From NCBI GenBank assembly GCA_020638465.1, contig JACKIM010000001.1:434001-498000 (forward strand): a DNA stretch of 64,000 nucleotides, in the 5' to 3' direction. Both the position numbers and the translations under genes were made by a program. The DNA comes from Geminicoccaceae bacterium. Its GTDB lineage: Bacteria > Pseudomonadota > Alphaproteobacteria > Geminicoccales > Geminicoccaceae. Every line of letters starts with the position of its first letter. The first letter of the stretch is position 1. This document shows, in pieces, positions 26,972-36,068 of this stretch. Below the pieces are notes generated by a model. It was given only the letters and a program-made list of their open reading frames with translations. It made no database searches and had not been told where the DNA came from.

Positions 26972-28768
26972 TCAGACCAGTACCATTCCCGACTCCGAGA
27001 TCGGTTCATGAGCTCCATTTTCCTCGGGACTCATCCGGATCTCATTATGCGCTGCACCACCCGGGATCATCGGATAGACGTTCTCCTTGCGGTCAACGAT
27101 GACATCCGCGATCACCGGCTTCCTGATCTTGATCATTTCCCTGATCAGATCGTCGACATCGCCGGGCTTTTCCGCACGCAGGCCCACCGCACCGAAAGCC
27201 TCCGCGAGCTTCACGAAATCGGGCAGGCTCTCCATGTAGCTCTCGGCATGGCGGTTGCCATGGAAGAAATCCTGCCACTGGCGAACCATGCCCATGTAGG
27301 CATTGTTCAGTATGAACGACTTCACCGGCAGGCCATGTTGCATGCAGGTTGACATTTCCTGCATGTTCATCATCCACGACGACTCGCCCGCGATGTCGAC
27401 GACCAGGGCATCGGGATGCGCGAGTTGCACGCCCATGGCCGAGGGGAAGCCATAGCCCATGGTGCCAAGTCCGCCGGAAGTCATCCAGCGGTTCGGCCGG
27501 TCAAACTTGAAGTGCTGCGCCGCCCACATCTGGTGCTGTCCCACCTCGGTGGTGATGTAGACGTCCTGATCGCGAGTGAGTTCGTAAAGCCGCTGGATTG
27601 CATATTGCGGCTTGATCGCCCCATTCATGTCCTGACAGAAGCGCAGCGAGTCACGCTTGCGCCATTCGTCGATCTGTCCCCACCAGCTTGCGATACGCGC
27701 AGGTTCATGGCTGTTCGACCGCCGCCGCCAAGCTGCCAGCAGGGCCTCCAGCGAACGCATCGCGTCACCAACGATCGAGATGTCGACCGCCACGTTCTTG
27801 TTGATCGACGAGGGGTCGATATCGACATGGATCTTGGTCGAAAGCGGTGAGAAACCGTCGATCCGGCCGGTCACACGATCATCGAACCGGGCACCGATAT
27901 TGAGCATGACGTCGCAGCCATGCATGGCCATGTTGGCCTCATAGGTACCATGCATGCCAAGCATGCCGACGAACTGCCTGTCCGTGGCCGGAAAGCCCCC
28001 GAGCCCCATCAGGGTCAGGGTGACAGGATAGCCGGTCTCGCGAACGAACGCCGTGAGCAGTTCGGACGCCTTCGGCCCGGCATTGATGATGCCGCCACCG
28101 GCATAGATGATCGGCCGCTCTGCCTTGATCAGCGCATCGACAGCCCTTTCGATGGCATTCTGATCCGGCTCGACCCGGGGATTGTAGGTACGGCGATGGA
28201 CCTTGTCTCTGCTGACATAGGGCGCCTCGCCCATCTGGATGTCCTTGGGCAGGTCGATCACGACCGGCCCCGGACGGCCGGAACGGGCGATCTGGAATGC
28301 CTCATGGACGACACGGGCAAGATCCCCCGGCTTCTTCACCAGGTAATTGTGCTTGGTGCACGGCCGCGTGATGCCCACCGTATCGGCTTCCTGAAAGGCA
28401 TCGTTGCCGATCATGTGGGTCGGTACCTGTCCGGTCAGGCAGACGATCGGAATGGAGTCCATGAGAGCATCGGCGAGACCGGTGACCGTGTTGGTCGCGC
28501 CCGGCCCCGACGTGACCAGCACGCAACCGACCTTACCGGTACTGCGGGCATAGCCCTCGGCGGCATGGACCGCCGCCTGCTCGTGGCGGACGAGAATGTG
28601 GCGGATCTTGTCCTGCTGGAAAATCGCGTCATAGATCGGTAGTACGGCTCCTCCGGGGTAGCCGAATATGATTTCCACGCCTTGCTCGGCCAGGGCCGTG
28701 AGCACCACCTGCGAACCCGTCATCGACGGGGTGTCGACGGTTTTGGGCTCGGTCTTGTCGGCGGTCAT
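26972..28768 (-). CDS. ilvI: Acetolactate synthase large (catalytic) subunit
   Basis: 598 aa ThDP/FAD enzyme. The ThDP-activating Glu63 is in HEQAAVHAAEGYAR, the FAD-binding middle domain is intact, and the magnesium/ThDP motif reads DIAGESSWMMNMQEM, with the GE-type start as I recall it in alphaproteobacteria. Condenses pyruvate units to acetolactate or acetohydroxybutyrate. GGAG lies nine bases before ATG 28768. The 211-bp gap from miaA shows no leader peptide rich in branched-chain codons, so classical attenuation is not supported. Confidence 0.96.
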   Translation of the reverse strand: MTADKTEPKTVDTPSMTGSQVVLTALAEQGVEIIFGYPGGAVLPIYDAIFQQDKIRHILVRHEQAAVHAAEGYARSTGKVGCVLVTSGPGATNTVTGLADALMDSIPIVCLTGQVPTHMIGNDAFQEADTVGITRPCTKHNYLVKKPGDLARVVHEAFQIARSGRPGPVVIDLPKDIQMGEAPYVSRDKVHRRTYNPRVEPDQNAIERAVDALIKAERPIIYAGGGIINAGPKASELLTAFVRETGYPVTLTLMGLGGFPATDRQFVGMLGMHGTYEANMAMHGCDVMLNIGARFDDRVTGRIDGFSPLSTKIHVDIDPSSINKNVAVDISIVGDAMRSLEALLAAWRRRSNSHEPARIASWWGQIDEWRKRDSLRFCQDMNGAIKPQYAIQRLYELTRDQDVYITTEVGQHQMWAAQHFKFDRPNRWMTSGGLGTMGYGFPSAMGVQLAHPDALVVDIAGESSWMMNMQEMSTCMQHGLPVKSFILNNAYMGMVRQWQDFFHGNRHAESYMESLPDFVKLAEAFGAVGLRAEKPGDVDDLIREMIKIRKPVIADVIVDRKENVYPMIPGGAAHNEIRMSPEENGAHEPISESGMVLV

Positions 28769-28979
28769 TCTAGGTGCTCCAAAGCTGGGTTATTCGGGAT
28801 TCCTTCTCACGTTCCAGCCTGGCCGTTGAATCCTGGGTATCGCATTCTGTCCTCATCCACAGGCTGAGACAGACCCTTGTTGCGGTGCGGCATTCCCCCG
28901 AGAAGGCCCCGCAACGTATACAGGAGACCTTGGTCGGTCAACACGAAGTGGGCGCATTCCCCGGCAGCCGGCAATCTTT

Positions 28980-29945
28980 TCAGGCAACACCACCATTTCC
29001 CGTCTTGTCCAGCCGCATCAGCACCTTATCGACCAGTCCCGGCGTGCCGCCAAATACTTCCATGACCACAAATTCCGGCATCTGGCGGCGAAACCACGTC
29101 GATTGCCGTTTGGCATACTGGCGGACACGGATCGAGGTCCGTCCGATCACCGCTTCGAGGTCCATGCGACCACCGACGAAGGCCGCAATTTCAGGAAGCC
29201 CGTGCGCCTTGCCGATCGGCAAGTCGAGCGCGTCCGGATAGGCTTCAAACAACGCCCGCGCCTCCTCGACGGCCCCGCCGGCGATCATGTTCCGCATCCG
29301 CCGTTCGATCAACCGGTGCAGAACGTCGCGAGGCGGCAGCAGAGCGATGCCGGCGATATTCACCGGATCGGTCGCGATGATGCGCACAGGGGCCTGCCGC
29401 TGCCATGCCGCCAGCGAACGGCCGCTCTGGCGGATCACCTCCAGCGCCCGCATCAGCCTCTGGGGATCGCCCGCATGCAGCCTCCGCGCCATGACCGGGT
29501 CCTCCGCCGCCAGTACCGCATGGAGCTCCGCCGGCGGGATGGCGCGCACCGCCGACCGCACCTCGCCGGCGATCTCCGGCATCCGTGACATGCCGTGCAG
29601 CAGAGCATGCATGTAGAGCCCGGTCCCCCCGACGAGGATGGGCAGGGCGCCACGGGCCTGAATGCCTGCGATGACCGGTGCGGCCAGTTCCAGCCAGCGC
29701 ATCGCGTCGATCGGCTCGTCCGGCTCCAGAACGCCATAGAGGTGATGGACAGCCCTCGCCTCCTCGGCGGCATCGGGCCTCGCCGTCAGAATCGGTATGT
29801 GCCGGTAAAGCTGTACACTGTCGGCATTGACGATTTCCGCTATGACACCGCGCATGCGCAGGTGCCCGACCAGATCGATCGCCAGTGCCGACTTGCCGCT
29901 CGCGGTCGTTCCGCCCAGGACCAGCAACGATGATGACCAATCCAC
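28980..29945 (-). CDS. miaA: tRNA dimethylallyltransferase
   Basis: 321 aa. P-loop GGTTASGKS at 11-19, ADSVQLYRH, and the catalytic VGGTGLYMHALLHG segment. Adds the dimethylallyl group to A37 of tRNAs reading UNN codons. GTG 29945 is used with GAGGAA four bases upstream. Its 5' end overlaps the 5' end of the divergent serB by about 16 bases, so each promoter must lie inside the other gene. Confidence 0.94.
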   Translation of the reverse strand: MDWSSSLLVLGGTTASGKSALAIDLVGHLRMRGVIAEIVNADSVQLYRHIPILTARPDAAEEARAVHHLYGVLEPDEPIDAMRWLELAAPVIAGIQARGALPILVGGTGLYMHALLHGMSRMPEIAGEVRSAVRAIPPAELHAVLAAEDPVMARRLHAGDPQRLMRALEVIRQSGRSLAAWQRQAPVRIIATDPVNIAGIALLPPRDVLHRLIERRMRNMIAGGAVEEARALFEAYPDALDLPIGKAHGLPEIAAFVGGRMDLEAVIGRTSIRVRQYAKRQSTWFRRQMPEFVVMEVFGGTPGLVDKVLMRLDKTGNGGVA

Positions 29946-30853
29946 CAGCTTCCTCGATATCCGTTAGAGAACCCACCGCCATATGCCTCATACGGCCTTG
30001 CAGCGCAGAGCCTCTTTCGCATGAGCTTGTCAACAACGTTGCCCGGACCGCGCGCGGAAGGAGCCGCTGGCTGGCCGAGGGCATAGCAGCGGAAATCGTC
30101 ACCGAAGCCATGACACCCCGAACTGCCCGCGACCTGTTCGGCCGCGATCTCGAAGCGCTGGGCATGGACGTCCTCGCCCTGCCGGCCAGACGCCGGCGCA
30201 AGAAACTGATCGTCGCCGACATGGACAGCACGCTGATCACGATCGAATGCATCGACGAACTCGCCGCATCCATCGGCATCAGGTCGGAGGTCGCTGCGAT
30301 CACCGAGCGGGCCATGGCCGGCGCCCTCGACTTCGAGGCCGCCCTGACCAGCCGCGTGGCTCTGCTCGAAGGCGTCCCGCAGACGGCCATCGAAGAGGTG
30401 ATCCGCGAGAAGTTGCGTCTGATGCCGGGCGCTCGCCGGCTCATGGCGACCATGCGCGCGCACGGGGCCACGACCGCGGTCGTCTCCGGCGGGTTCACCG
30501 CGTTCACCTCCCACGTGGCCCGGGTCCTCGGGCTGGACATCCAGCGCGCCAACAGCCTCGAGGTCCGTGACGGCCGGCTTACCGGACGCCTCGAAGGCCC
30601 CGTCGTCGGTCCGCGGGCGAAGCTCGACGTCTTGCGGGAACTGGCGGCCACCCATGGACTCTACCGGGAGGATACCATGGCCGTCGGCGACGGCGCCAAC
30701 GACCGCGACATGATCGCCGAAGCCGGGCTTGGAATAGCCTACCGGGCCCGACCGGCCGTTCAGGCCGTGGCCGATCTCTGCGTCAATCATAGCGACCTCG
30801 AATCCCTGCTGTTCATCCAGGGATATAGCAAGGCGGAGATCTGCGAGGATTGA
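29930..30853 (+). CDS. serB: Phosphoserine phosphatase
   Basis: 307 aa. HAD-superfamily catalytic core with DMDST (Asp97 and Asp99), the SGGFTAF motif II and VGDGANDRDM motif IV. An N-terminal region of about 90 residues (ACT-like in relatives) precedes it. Last step of serine synthesis. ATG 29930 and ATG 29933 are consecutive, with AGGA upstream; either may be used. Divergent overlap with miaA. Serine made here also feeds cysteine synthesis by the cysK at 2.8 kb. Confidence 0.94.
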   Translation: MMTNPPASSISVREPTAICLIRPCSAEPLSHELVNNVARTARGRSRWLAEGIAAEIVTEAMTPRTARDLFGRDLEALGMDVLALPARRRRKKLIVADMDSTLITIECIDELAASIGIRSEVAAITERAMAGALDFEAALTSRVALLEGVPQTAIEEVIREKLRLMPGARRLMATMRAHGATTAVVSGGFTAFTSHVARVLGLDIQRANSLEVRDGRLTGRLEGPVVGPRAKLDVLRELAATHGLYREDTMAVGDGANDRDMIAEAGLGIAYRARPAVQAVADLCVNHSDLESLLFIQGYSKAEICED

Positions 30854-31116
30854 TGCCCGTTCCGGGACAACCCGGTTCAGGGCCGGCCGGCGTGATATAC
30901 ATGGAACAACATGGACATCGGGCACGTTTTTGATCGTATCGAGATACTCTTGAATCGTTCCCGGCATAGGAGTAGATGTCGCCGCTTGATATTCTCAGGG
31001 ACGACATTCTACCGAATTGGATCGGGAATGGTTGCGGGCATGACGGATCGTCGCGGACCGAGCGGTGATCAACCCGGTGACCGTCGGATTCGATCACTGC
31101 CAAGCAACCGGGGAAG

Positions 31117-31560
31117 ATGATGTCCGCAACCCATGAAGCCTTGCGTGAACACGTCGAGGTCAAGAGTTCGTCCAACCGATCCTTCGGCCTCACCGTCGGC
31201 GGCATTCTCATTGTCCTGGGCCTGATTCGCGCGGCATTCTCCGATCATGGCCTCGATGTCTGGAGCATCCTCATCCTTGCCATTGGCGCGGCATTGCTCG
31301 CTGCCGCCCTGGTCGCACCCGACAGTCTCGCCGTCGCCAACCGCGCCTGGACGAAGCTCGGCCTGCTCATGGCCCGGATCATCAACCCGATCGTGCTCTT
31401 CGCGATCTTCGCGATCACCATCGTTCCCATCGGCCTGTTCATGCGGATGACCGGCAAGCGGCCGCTGGCGCTCAGCCCCGACCCGGAAGCCACCACCTAC
31501 TGGATCGATCGCGGCAGGAGCGAGTCGTCGATGGCCGAAAGCCTGCGTAACCAATTCTGA
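31117..31560 (+). CDS. SxtJ-like membrane protein
   Basis: 147 aa with an N-terminal soluble tail and hydrophobic segments around FGLTVGGILIVLGLIRA, ILILAIGAALLAAAL and NPIVLFAIFAITIVPIGLF. The following MRMTGKRPL is a hallmark of the SxtJ family, named from cyanobacterial saxitoxin clusters but widespread in bacteria. Function unknown. The gene starts at ATG 31117 (or 31120) after GGGGAAG. First of a tight run: next the DUF5989 gene, then the carbamoyltransferase, then the SGNH hydrolase, with gaps of 10, 13 and 22 bp. Confidence 0.8.
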   Translation: MMSATHEALREHVEVKSSSNRSFGLTVGGILIVLGLIRAAFSDHGLDVWSILILAIGAALLAAALVAPDSLAVANRAWTKLGLLMARIINPIVLFAIFAITIVPIGLFMRMTGKRPLALSPDPEATTYWIDRGRSESSMAESLRNQF

Positions 31561-31570
31561 GGTAAGATCT

Positions 31571-31720
31571 ATGGATTTTCTCGCCGAGCTGTGGCGCTTC
31601 ATGCGCGTCCGCAAGAAATTCTGGCTGCTGCCCATCCTCGTGGTCATGGGTGTGTTTGGCGGCCTGCTGGTCCTCACTCATGGAACAGCCGTCGCACCGT
31701 TCATCTACACCCTGTTCTAG
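31571..31720 (+). CDS. DUF5989 (SxtK-like) small membrane protein
   Basis: 49 aa. Pattern: amphipathic start (MDFLAELWRFMRVRKKFW), one transmembrane helix (LLPILVVMGVFGGLLVL), and an ending APFIYTLF. This matches the DUF5989/SxtK family, always found beside SxtI-like carbamoyltransferases. Positioned between the SxtJ-like gene and the carbamoyltransferase with small gaps. Likely a membrane partner or tether for the enzyme; function not established. Confidence 0.8.
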   Translation: MDFLAELWRFMRVRKKFWLLPILVVMGVFGGLLVLTHGTAVAPFIYTLF

Positions 31721-31733
31721 GCGAAAGAGTTCC

Positions 31734-33563
31734 ATGCATATTCTCGGCATTTCCGCCTTCTATCACGACAGTGCGGCAGCACTGGTGCGCGACGGCGAAA
31801 TCGTTGCCGCGGCGCAAGAGGAACGTTTCACCCGGATCAAGCATGATTCCGCCTTCCCCACCCACGCGGCCGGCTATTGTCTCGAAGCCGCAGGCATCGA
31901 CATGGGCGATGTCGATCATGTCGTCTTCTACGACAAGCCGTTCTTGAAGTTCGAACGGCTGCTGGAAACCTACCTGTCCTTCGTGCCGCAGGGCTTCACC
32001 TCCTTTCGCACCGCCATGCCGGTATGGGTGAAGGAAAAGCTCTTCCAGAAGAGCATGTTGAAGAAATTCATGGCGCAGCTCGCGGGAGCGGACAACTGGA
32101 ACGGCAGCCTGCTGTTCACCGAACATCATCAAAGTCATGCGGCCAGCGCCTTCTTCCCCTCGCCCTTCGAGGAAGCGGCCATCCTGACGATGGACGGCGT
32201 TGGCGAATGGTGTACCACCAGCCTCGGCATCGGTCGCGACCGGCATGTCGAAATCACCCGCGAGATCCATTTCCCGCATTCGCTCGGGCTGCTCTATTCG
32301 GCCTTCACCTTCTACACCGGCTTCAAGGTCAATTCCGGCGAGTACAAGGTGATGGGCCTCGCTCCCTATGGCGAGCCACGTTTTGCCTCCACGATCCTCG
32401 AACACCTCGTCGACGTGAAGGAGGATGGCAGTTTCCGCCTCGACCAGCGTTATTTCGACTATTGTACGGGCCTGACCATGACCAACGGGGCCTTCGACCG
32501 GCTCATGGGCGGCCCGCCGCGCAAGGCCGATGAACCGCTGACCCAAAGGCATATGGATCTCGCCGCCTCCATCCAGGCGGTGACCGAGGAGGTCGTGTTG
32601 CGGCTGGCGCGCTCGATCCGCAAGGAAACCGGCCAGCGCCACCTGTGCCTTGCTGGCGGTGTCGCGCTCAACTGCGTTGCAAATGGCAAGATTCTCGCAG
32701 AAGGGATTTTCGACGATCTGTGGATCCAGCCGGCCGCCGGTGACGCCGGTGGTGCGCTCGGTGCCGCGCTCGCCGTCGCCCACGAGATGACCGACGCTCC
32801 CCGTCCCACCGGCCATGACCGCATGCGCGGCTCCTATCTCGGCCCCTCCTTCTCCAACGACGAGATTCGCGGCCGGCTGGAAAACGCGGGCGCACATGTC
32901 GAAATGCTCGACGATGCCGCCCTCATCGAGCGTACGGCCGAAGATCTGGCCCGGGGCCGGGCGATCGGCTGGATGCAGGGACGCATGGAATTCGGTCCGC
33001 GGGCGCTGGGCGGCCGCTCGATCATCGGGGACGCCCGTTCGCCCACCATGCAGAAACTGCTCAACCTCAAGGTCAAATATCGCGAGAGCTTCCGGCCGTT
33101 CGCTCCCTCCGTTCTGCGCGAGGATGTCGGCGACTGGTTCGAGCTGGATGCCGACAGCCCCTACATGCTGCTGGTTGCGGGCGTGAAGAAGGACCGGCGA
33201 AAGGCGATGACCGAGGAGGAACAGGCGCTGTTCGGCATCGACAAGCTCAACATCGCGCGCTCGGACATTCCCGCCGTGACCCATGTGGATTATTCGGCAC
33301 GCATCCAGACCGTGCACGCCGACACCAATCCGCGCTACCATGCCCTCATCAGCCGCTTCAGGGAGCTCACGGGCTGCCCCGTGATCGTCAATACCTCGTT
33401 CAATGTCCGCGGCGAACCGATCGTGTGCACGCCCGAGGATGCGTTCCGCTGCTTCATGGGGACGGAGATCGAGCATCTCGCAGTCGGCAACTGCTACCTG
33501 TCCAAGCCCGAGCAGGACCCGTCGCTGAAGCTTGACTACTCCTCGGCGTTCGAACTCGACTGA
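31734..33563 (+). CDS. NodU/SxtI-type carbamoyltransferase
   Basis: 609 aa, full length for the family. N-terminal Kae1-like domain starting ILGISAFYHDSAAALV, with a metal-type motif HHQSHA (131-136) and the phosphate-binding MDGVGEW. The C-terminal YrdC-like domain includes GWMQGRMEFGPRALGGRS, the family signature, and VNTSFNVRGEPIV. Transfers a carbamoyl group from carbamoyl phosphate to a hydroxyl of a sugar, nodulation factor, antibiotic or toxin. With SxtJ and SxtK relatives upstream and an SGNH hydrolase downstream, the acceptor is most likely a membrane-linked glycan or polymer (inference). Confidence 0.92.
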   Translation: MHILGISAFYHDSAAALVRDGEIVAAAQEERFTRIKHDSAFPTHAAGYCLEAAGIDMGDVDHVVFYDKPFLKFERLLETYLSFVPQGFTSFRTAMPVWVKEKLFQKSMLKKFMAQLAGADNWNGSLLFTEHHQSHAASAFFPSPFEEAAILTMDGVGEWCTTSLGIGRDRHVEITREIHFPHSLGLLYSAFTFYTGFKVNSGEYKVMGLAPYGEPRFASTILEHLVDVKEDGSFRLDQRYFDYCTGLTMTNGAFDRLMGGPPRKADEPLTQRHMDLAASIQAVTEEVVLRLARSIRKETGQRHLCLAGGVALNCVANGKILAEGIFDDLWIQPAAGDAGGALGAALAVAHEMTDAPRPTGHDRMRGSYLGPSFSNDEIRGRLENAGAHVEMLDDAALIERTAEDLARGRAIGWMQGRMEFGPRALGGRSIIGDARSPTMQKLLNLKVKYRESFRPFAPSVLREDVGDWFELDADSPYMLLVAGVKKDRRKAMTEEEQALFGIDKLNIARSDIPAVTHVDYSARIQTVHADTNPRYHALISRFRELTGCPVIVNTSFNVRGEPIVCTPEDAFRCFMGTEIEHLAVGNCYLSKPEQDPSLKLDYSSAFELD

Positions 33564-33585
33564 CAGCGGGTGGAATGAGATCGCG

Positions 33586-34605
33586 ATGGGCCGCAAGGTT
33601 GCAACAGCCGCATTGGTGATCGTGGCGCTGGTGGCGAGCCTCGCCGTGGTGGAACTGGGCCTGCGGGCGATGGGACGGGTGCGCAATGTCGGCCCGAGCT
33701 TTACCGAATTCGATCCGGTCTACGGAAAGTGGCTGAAGCGAGATGCCACCATTCGTCGGACGACACCCGAATTCACCATGACACTGGTGACCAATGCGCA
33801 AGGGTTTCGCGGTCCCGATCTCCCGGAGAAGGTCTCGCGCAGTATCGTTTTCACCGGCGACAGTTTCACCATGGGTTATGGTGTGGATCAGGGACAGGAC
33901 TTCCCCTCGCTGGTGCGCAAGGCGTTGATGGAGATCGACGGGGATCATACCCCAACGGTCATCAATACTGGCGTCGGGAATACCGGTAACGGGCGCACGC
34001 TTCGCTGGCTGCAACAGGATGCCGAACGCTACCATCCGGCACTGGTCGTCATTCAACTGACCGGGAATGATTTCGAGGACAACCTTGAAGAAGGAATGCT
34101 GTCACTTGGAGAAGATCGCCAGTTGCAGCAGCTCAGCCCCCACGACCCTGGAACCGCCCGCTCGGTACAGGCTGTGATCGACGATGTGCCGTTTCTGGCG
34201 GAACTGCACCTCGTCGGCTTCGCCCGCGAGGTGGTGCAAACCCTTCGCCAGTTCCGGGATATTGCCGACAATAGGAATATCCCGAATTCGAATAAATCCG
34301 CATCATCCGAAGATCCCGACAAGCTGACCTATGCCGCAGTGCGCGCAATCCTGTCACTATGCCACGAACGGGGATGGCCGGCGCTGGGCATGGCCGTCGA
34401 CGTCGAGGAGCCCAGGCTGACACGCCTGCGGGCGCTGTTCGACGAGGACCGCACCGACCTGATCGTCATTCCGCTCAAGACTGCCCGGCCCGACCTGTAC
34501 TACGTTCAGGACGGCCACTGGAACGAACAGGGACAGGCCTACGCAGCCGGACAGGTCCTCGACTGGCTTGCCGGCCATCCCGCCATCCTGCCTCCCCGGC
34601 CGTGA
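33586..34605 (+). CDS. SGNH/GDSL hydrolase family protein with N-terminal anchor
   Basis: 339 aa. One N-terminal hydrophobic helix (about 5-25) without a clear cleavage site suggests a periplasmic domain anchored in the membrane. Block I is GDSFT (Ser93), a glycine-rich block is GVGNTGNGR, block III is TGND (159-162), and the C-terminal dyad is DGH (Asp309, His311) in DGHWNEQG. These esterase/acyltransferase-like domains act on O-acetyl or acyl groups of polysaccharides. It is 22 bp behind the carbamoyltransferase. Probably decorates or trims the same product. Confidence 0.85.
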   Translation: MGRKVATAALVIVALVASLAVVELGLRAMGRVRNVGPSFTEFDPVYGKWLKRDATIRRTTPEFTMTLVTNAQGFRGPDLPEKVSRSIVFTGDSFTMGYGVDQGQDFPSLVRKALMEIDGDHTPTVINTGVGNTGNGRTLRWLQQDAERYHPALVVIQLTGNDFEDNLEEGMLSLGEDRQLQQLSPHDPGTARSVQAVIDDVPFLAELHLVGFAREVVQTLRQFRDIADNRNIPNSNKSASSEDPDKLTYAAVRAILSLCHERGWPALGMAVDVEEPRLTRLRALFDEDRTDLIVIPLKTARPDLYYVQDGHWNEQGQAYAAGQVLDWLAGHPAILPPRP

Positions 34606-34624
34606 CCGGGCAGGAGCTGCTCAG

Positions 34625-35944
34625 TCAGCCACCGGGTGTCTGGCGCATGTTGTCCGGCAGGAAGGTGGCAAGCTCCGGGAAGGCCACCAGCAGGGCGACC
34701 ATCACCACCATGAGCAGGAAGAAAGGCAGGGCCGTCCGGGCAACATACGGGATCTGATGGCCGGTCATGCCCTGCATGACGAACAGGTTGAAGCCCACCG
34801 GCGGGGTGATCTGCGCCATCTCGACAACGACGACGATGAAGATGCCAAACCAGATCATGTCGATCCCGGCACCGCGAACCATGGGTTCGACGACTGCCAT
34901 GGTCAGCACGACCGAGCTGATGCCGTCAAGGAAACACCCGATGACGATGTAGAACAGGGTGAGCGCCAGGATCAGCGCATGGGGCGACAGGTGCATGTCG
35001 GCGATCCATGCCGCCAGCGCCCGCGGAAGGCCGGTGAAGCCCATCGACAGCGACAGGAAGGATGCTCCCATGAGGATGAAGGCGATCATGCACGAGGTCT
35101 TGACCGCCCCCATGAGGCTCGTGCGGAAGCTGTTCCAGTCGAGCGACCCCTGGACCAGCGCCAGCACCAGCGCGCCGACCACGCCGAAACTCGCGGCCTC
35201 GGTGGCGGTGGCGAGACCGGTATAGATCGACCCCAGGACACTCATCACCAGCAGCACCACGGGAATGAGATAGCGGCTCTCCACCAGTTTTTCCCTGAAG
35301 CTGCGCCGGGGTTCCTCCTCCAGGGCGCTGACCTCCGCACGGTTGGTGAACGACCAGAAGGCGACATAGCCCATGAACAGGGCGGCCAGCGTCAAGCCGG
35401 GCAGGATGCCGGCGATGAACAGCTTGGAGATCGATTCGTTGATGGTCACGCCATAGACGATGAGCGTCAGCGACGGCGGGATCATGAGGCCCAGCGTGCC
35501 GGCTCCTGCGAGCGTCCCGATGATCAGGCGTTCGGGATAGTTGCGGCGGCGCAACTCGGGAATGGCCATCTTGCCGACCGTGGTCATGGTAGCGGCCGAA
35601 CTGCCCGAGACCGCGGCAAAGATGGTGCATCCGACGATGTTGGTGTGCAGCAGCCGTCCGGGCAACCGCGCCATCCATGGGGAAAGTCCCCGGAACATGT
35701 CCTCCGACAATCGTGTACGGAACAGGATCTCGCCCATCCAGATGAACAGCGGCAGGGCCGTGAGCGACCACGAGGATGCCCCCGTCCAGATGGTGGTGAT
35801 CATGGCATCGCCAGCGGGACGGCTGGTGAACAGTTCCATACCGACCAGGGCCACTCCCAACAGCGAAAGCGCCACCCATATGCCGGTCCCGAGGAAAAAG
35901 AACAGGGTGACCAGAAAGATGACGGTCAGATAGACCTGCTCCAT
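34625..35944 (-). CDS. TRAP transporter large permease (DctM-like)
   Basis: 439 aa, about 12 hydrophobic helices. Family motifs include the early GTGIWVALSLLG, AAVSGSSAATMTTVGKMAIPEL, the MIPPSLTLIVYG segment and ITPPVGFNLFVMQG. Strong GGAGG five bases before ATG. TRAP systems also need a small permease (DctQ) and a periplasmic binding protein (DctP); neither lies next to it, so it is an orphan here. Substrate unknown (commonly organic acids or sialic acid). Confidence 0.93.
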   Translation of the reverse strand: MEQVYLTVIFLVTLFFFLGTGIWVALSLLGVALVGMELFTSRPAGDAMITTIWTGASSWSLTALPLFIWMGEILFRTRLSEDMFRGLSPWMARLPGRLLHTNIVGCTIFAAVSGSSAATMTTVGKMAIPELRRRNYPERLIIGTLAGAGTLGLMIPPSLTLIVYGVTINESISKLFIAGILPGLTLAALFMGYVAFWSFTNRAEVSALEEEPRRSFREKLVESRYLIPVVLLVMSVLGSIYTGLATATEAASFGVVGALVLALVQGSLDWNSFRTSLMGAVKTSCMIAFILMGASFLSLSMGFTGLPRALAAWIADMHLSPHALILALTLFYIVIGCFLDGISSVVLTMAVVEPMVRGAGIDMIWFGIFIVVVVEMAQITPPVGFNLFVMQGMTGHQIPYVARTALPFFLLMVVMVALLVAFPELATFLPDNMRQTPGG

Positions 35945-36068
35945 GTTGCCTCCGGAGTTCCGCTATTGAGGGCCACGCCCCTTCCCGACAGAGATCCTAG
36001 TGACCAATGCCGGAATGTGCCAGCCGCGGATGATGCACGTTCCCCATTGCAGCTGGCACCATCCTCGC

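Noticed and set aside
28769..28979. Possible ilv leader peptide upstream of ilvI
   Set aside because: The only short frame with a plausible ribosome site (about 28 codons) has no run of Leu, Val or Ile codons and no terminator/antiterminator pair is visible.
30854..31116. Short plus-strand frames between serB and the SxtJ-like gene
   Set aside because: No ribosome site or conserved pattern; a GC-rich hairpin-like stretch after serB lacks a U-run.
31701..33686. Long minus-strand frame opposite the carbamoyltransferase
   Set aside because: Composition is that of an antisense shadow (Gly/Arg/His-rich), and the plus strand carries a complete conserved enzyme.
31117..34605. Saxitoxin-type biosynthesis cluster
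   Set aside because: Only the SxtI/J/K-like trio is present; no polyketide synthase, amidinotransferase or cyclase genes are near.
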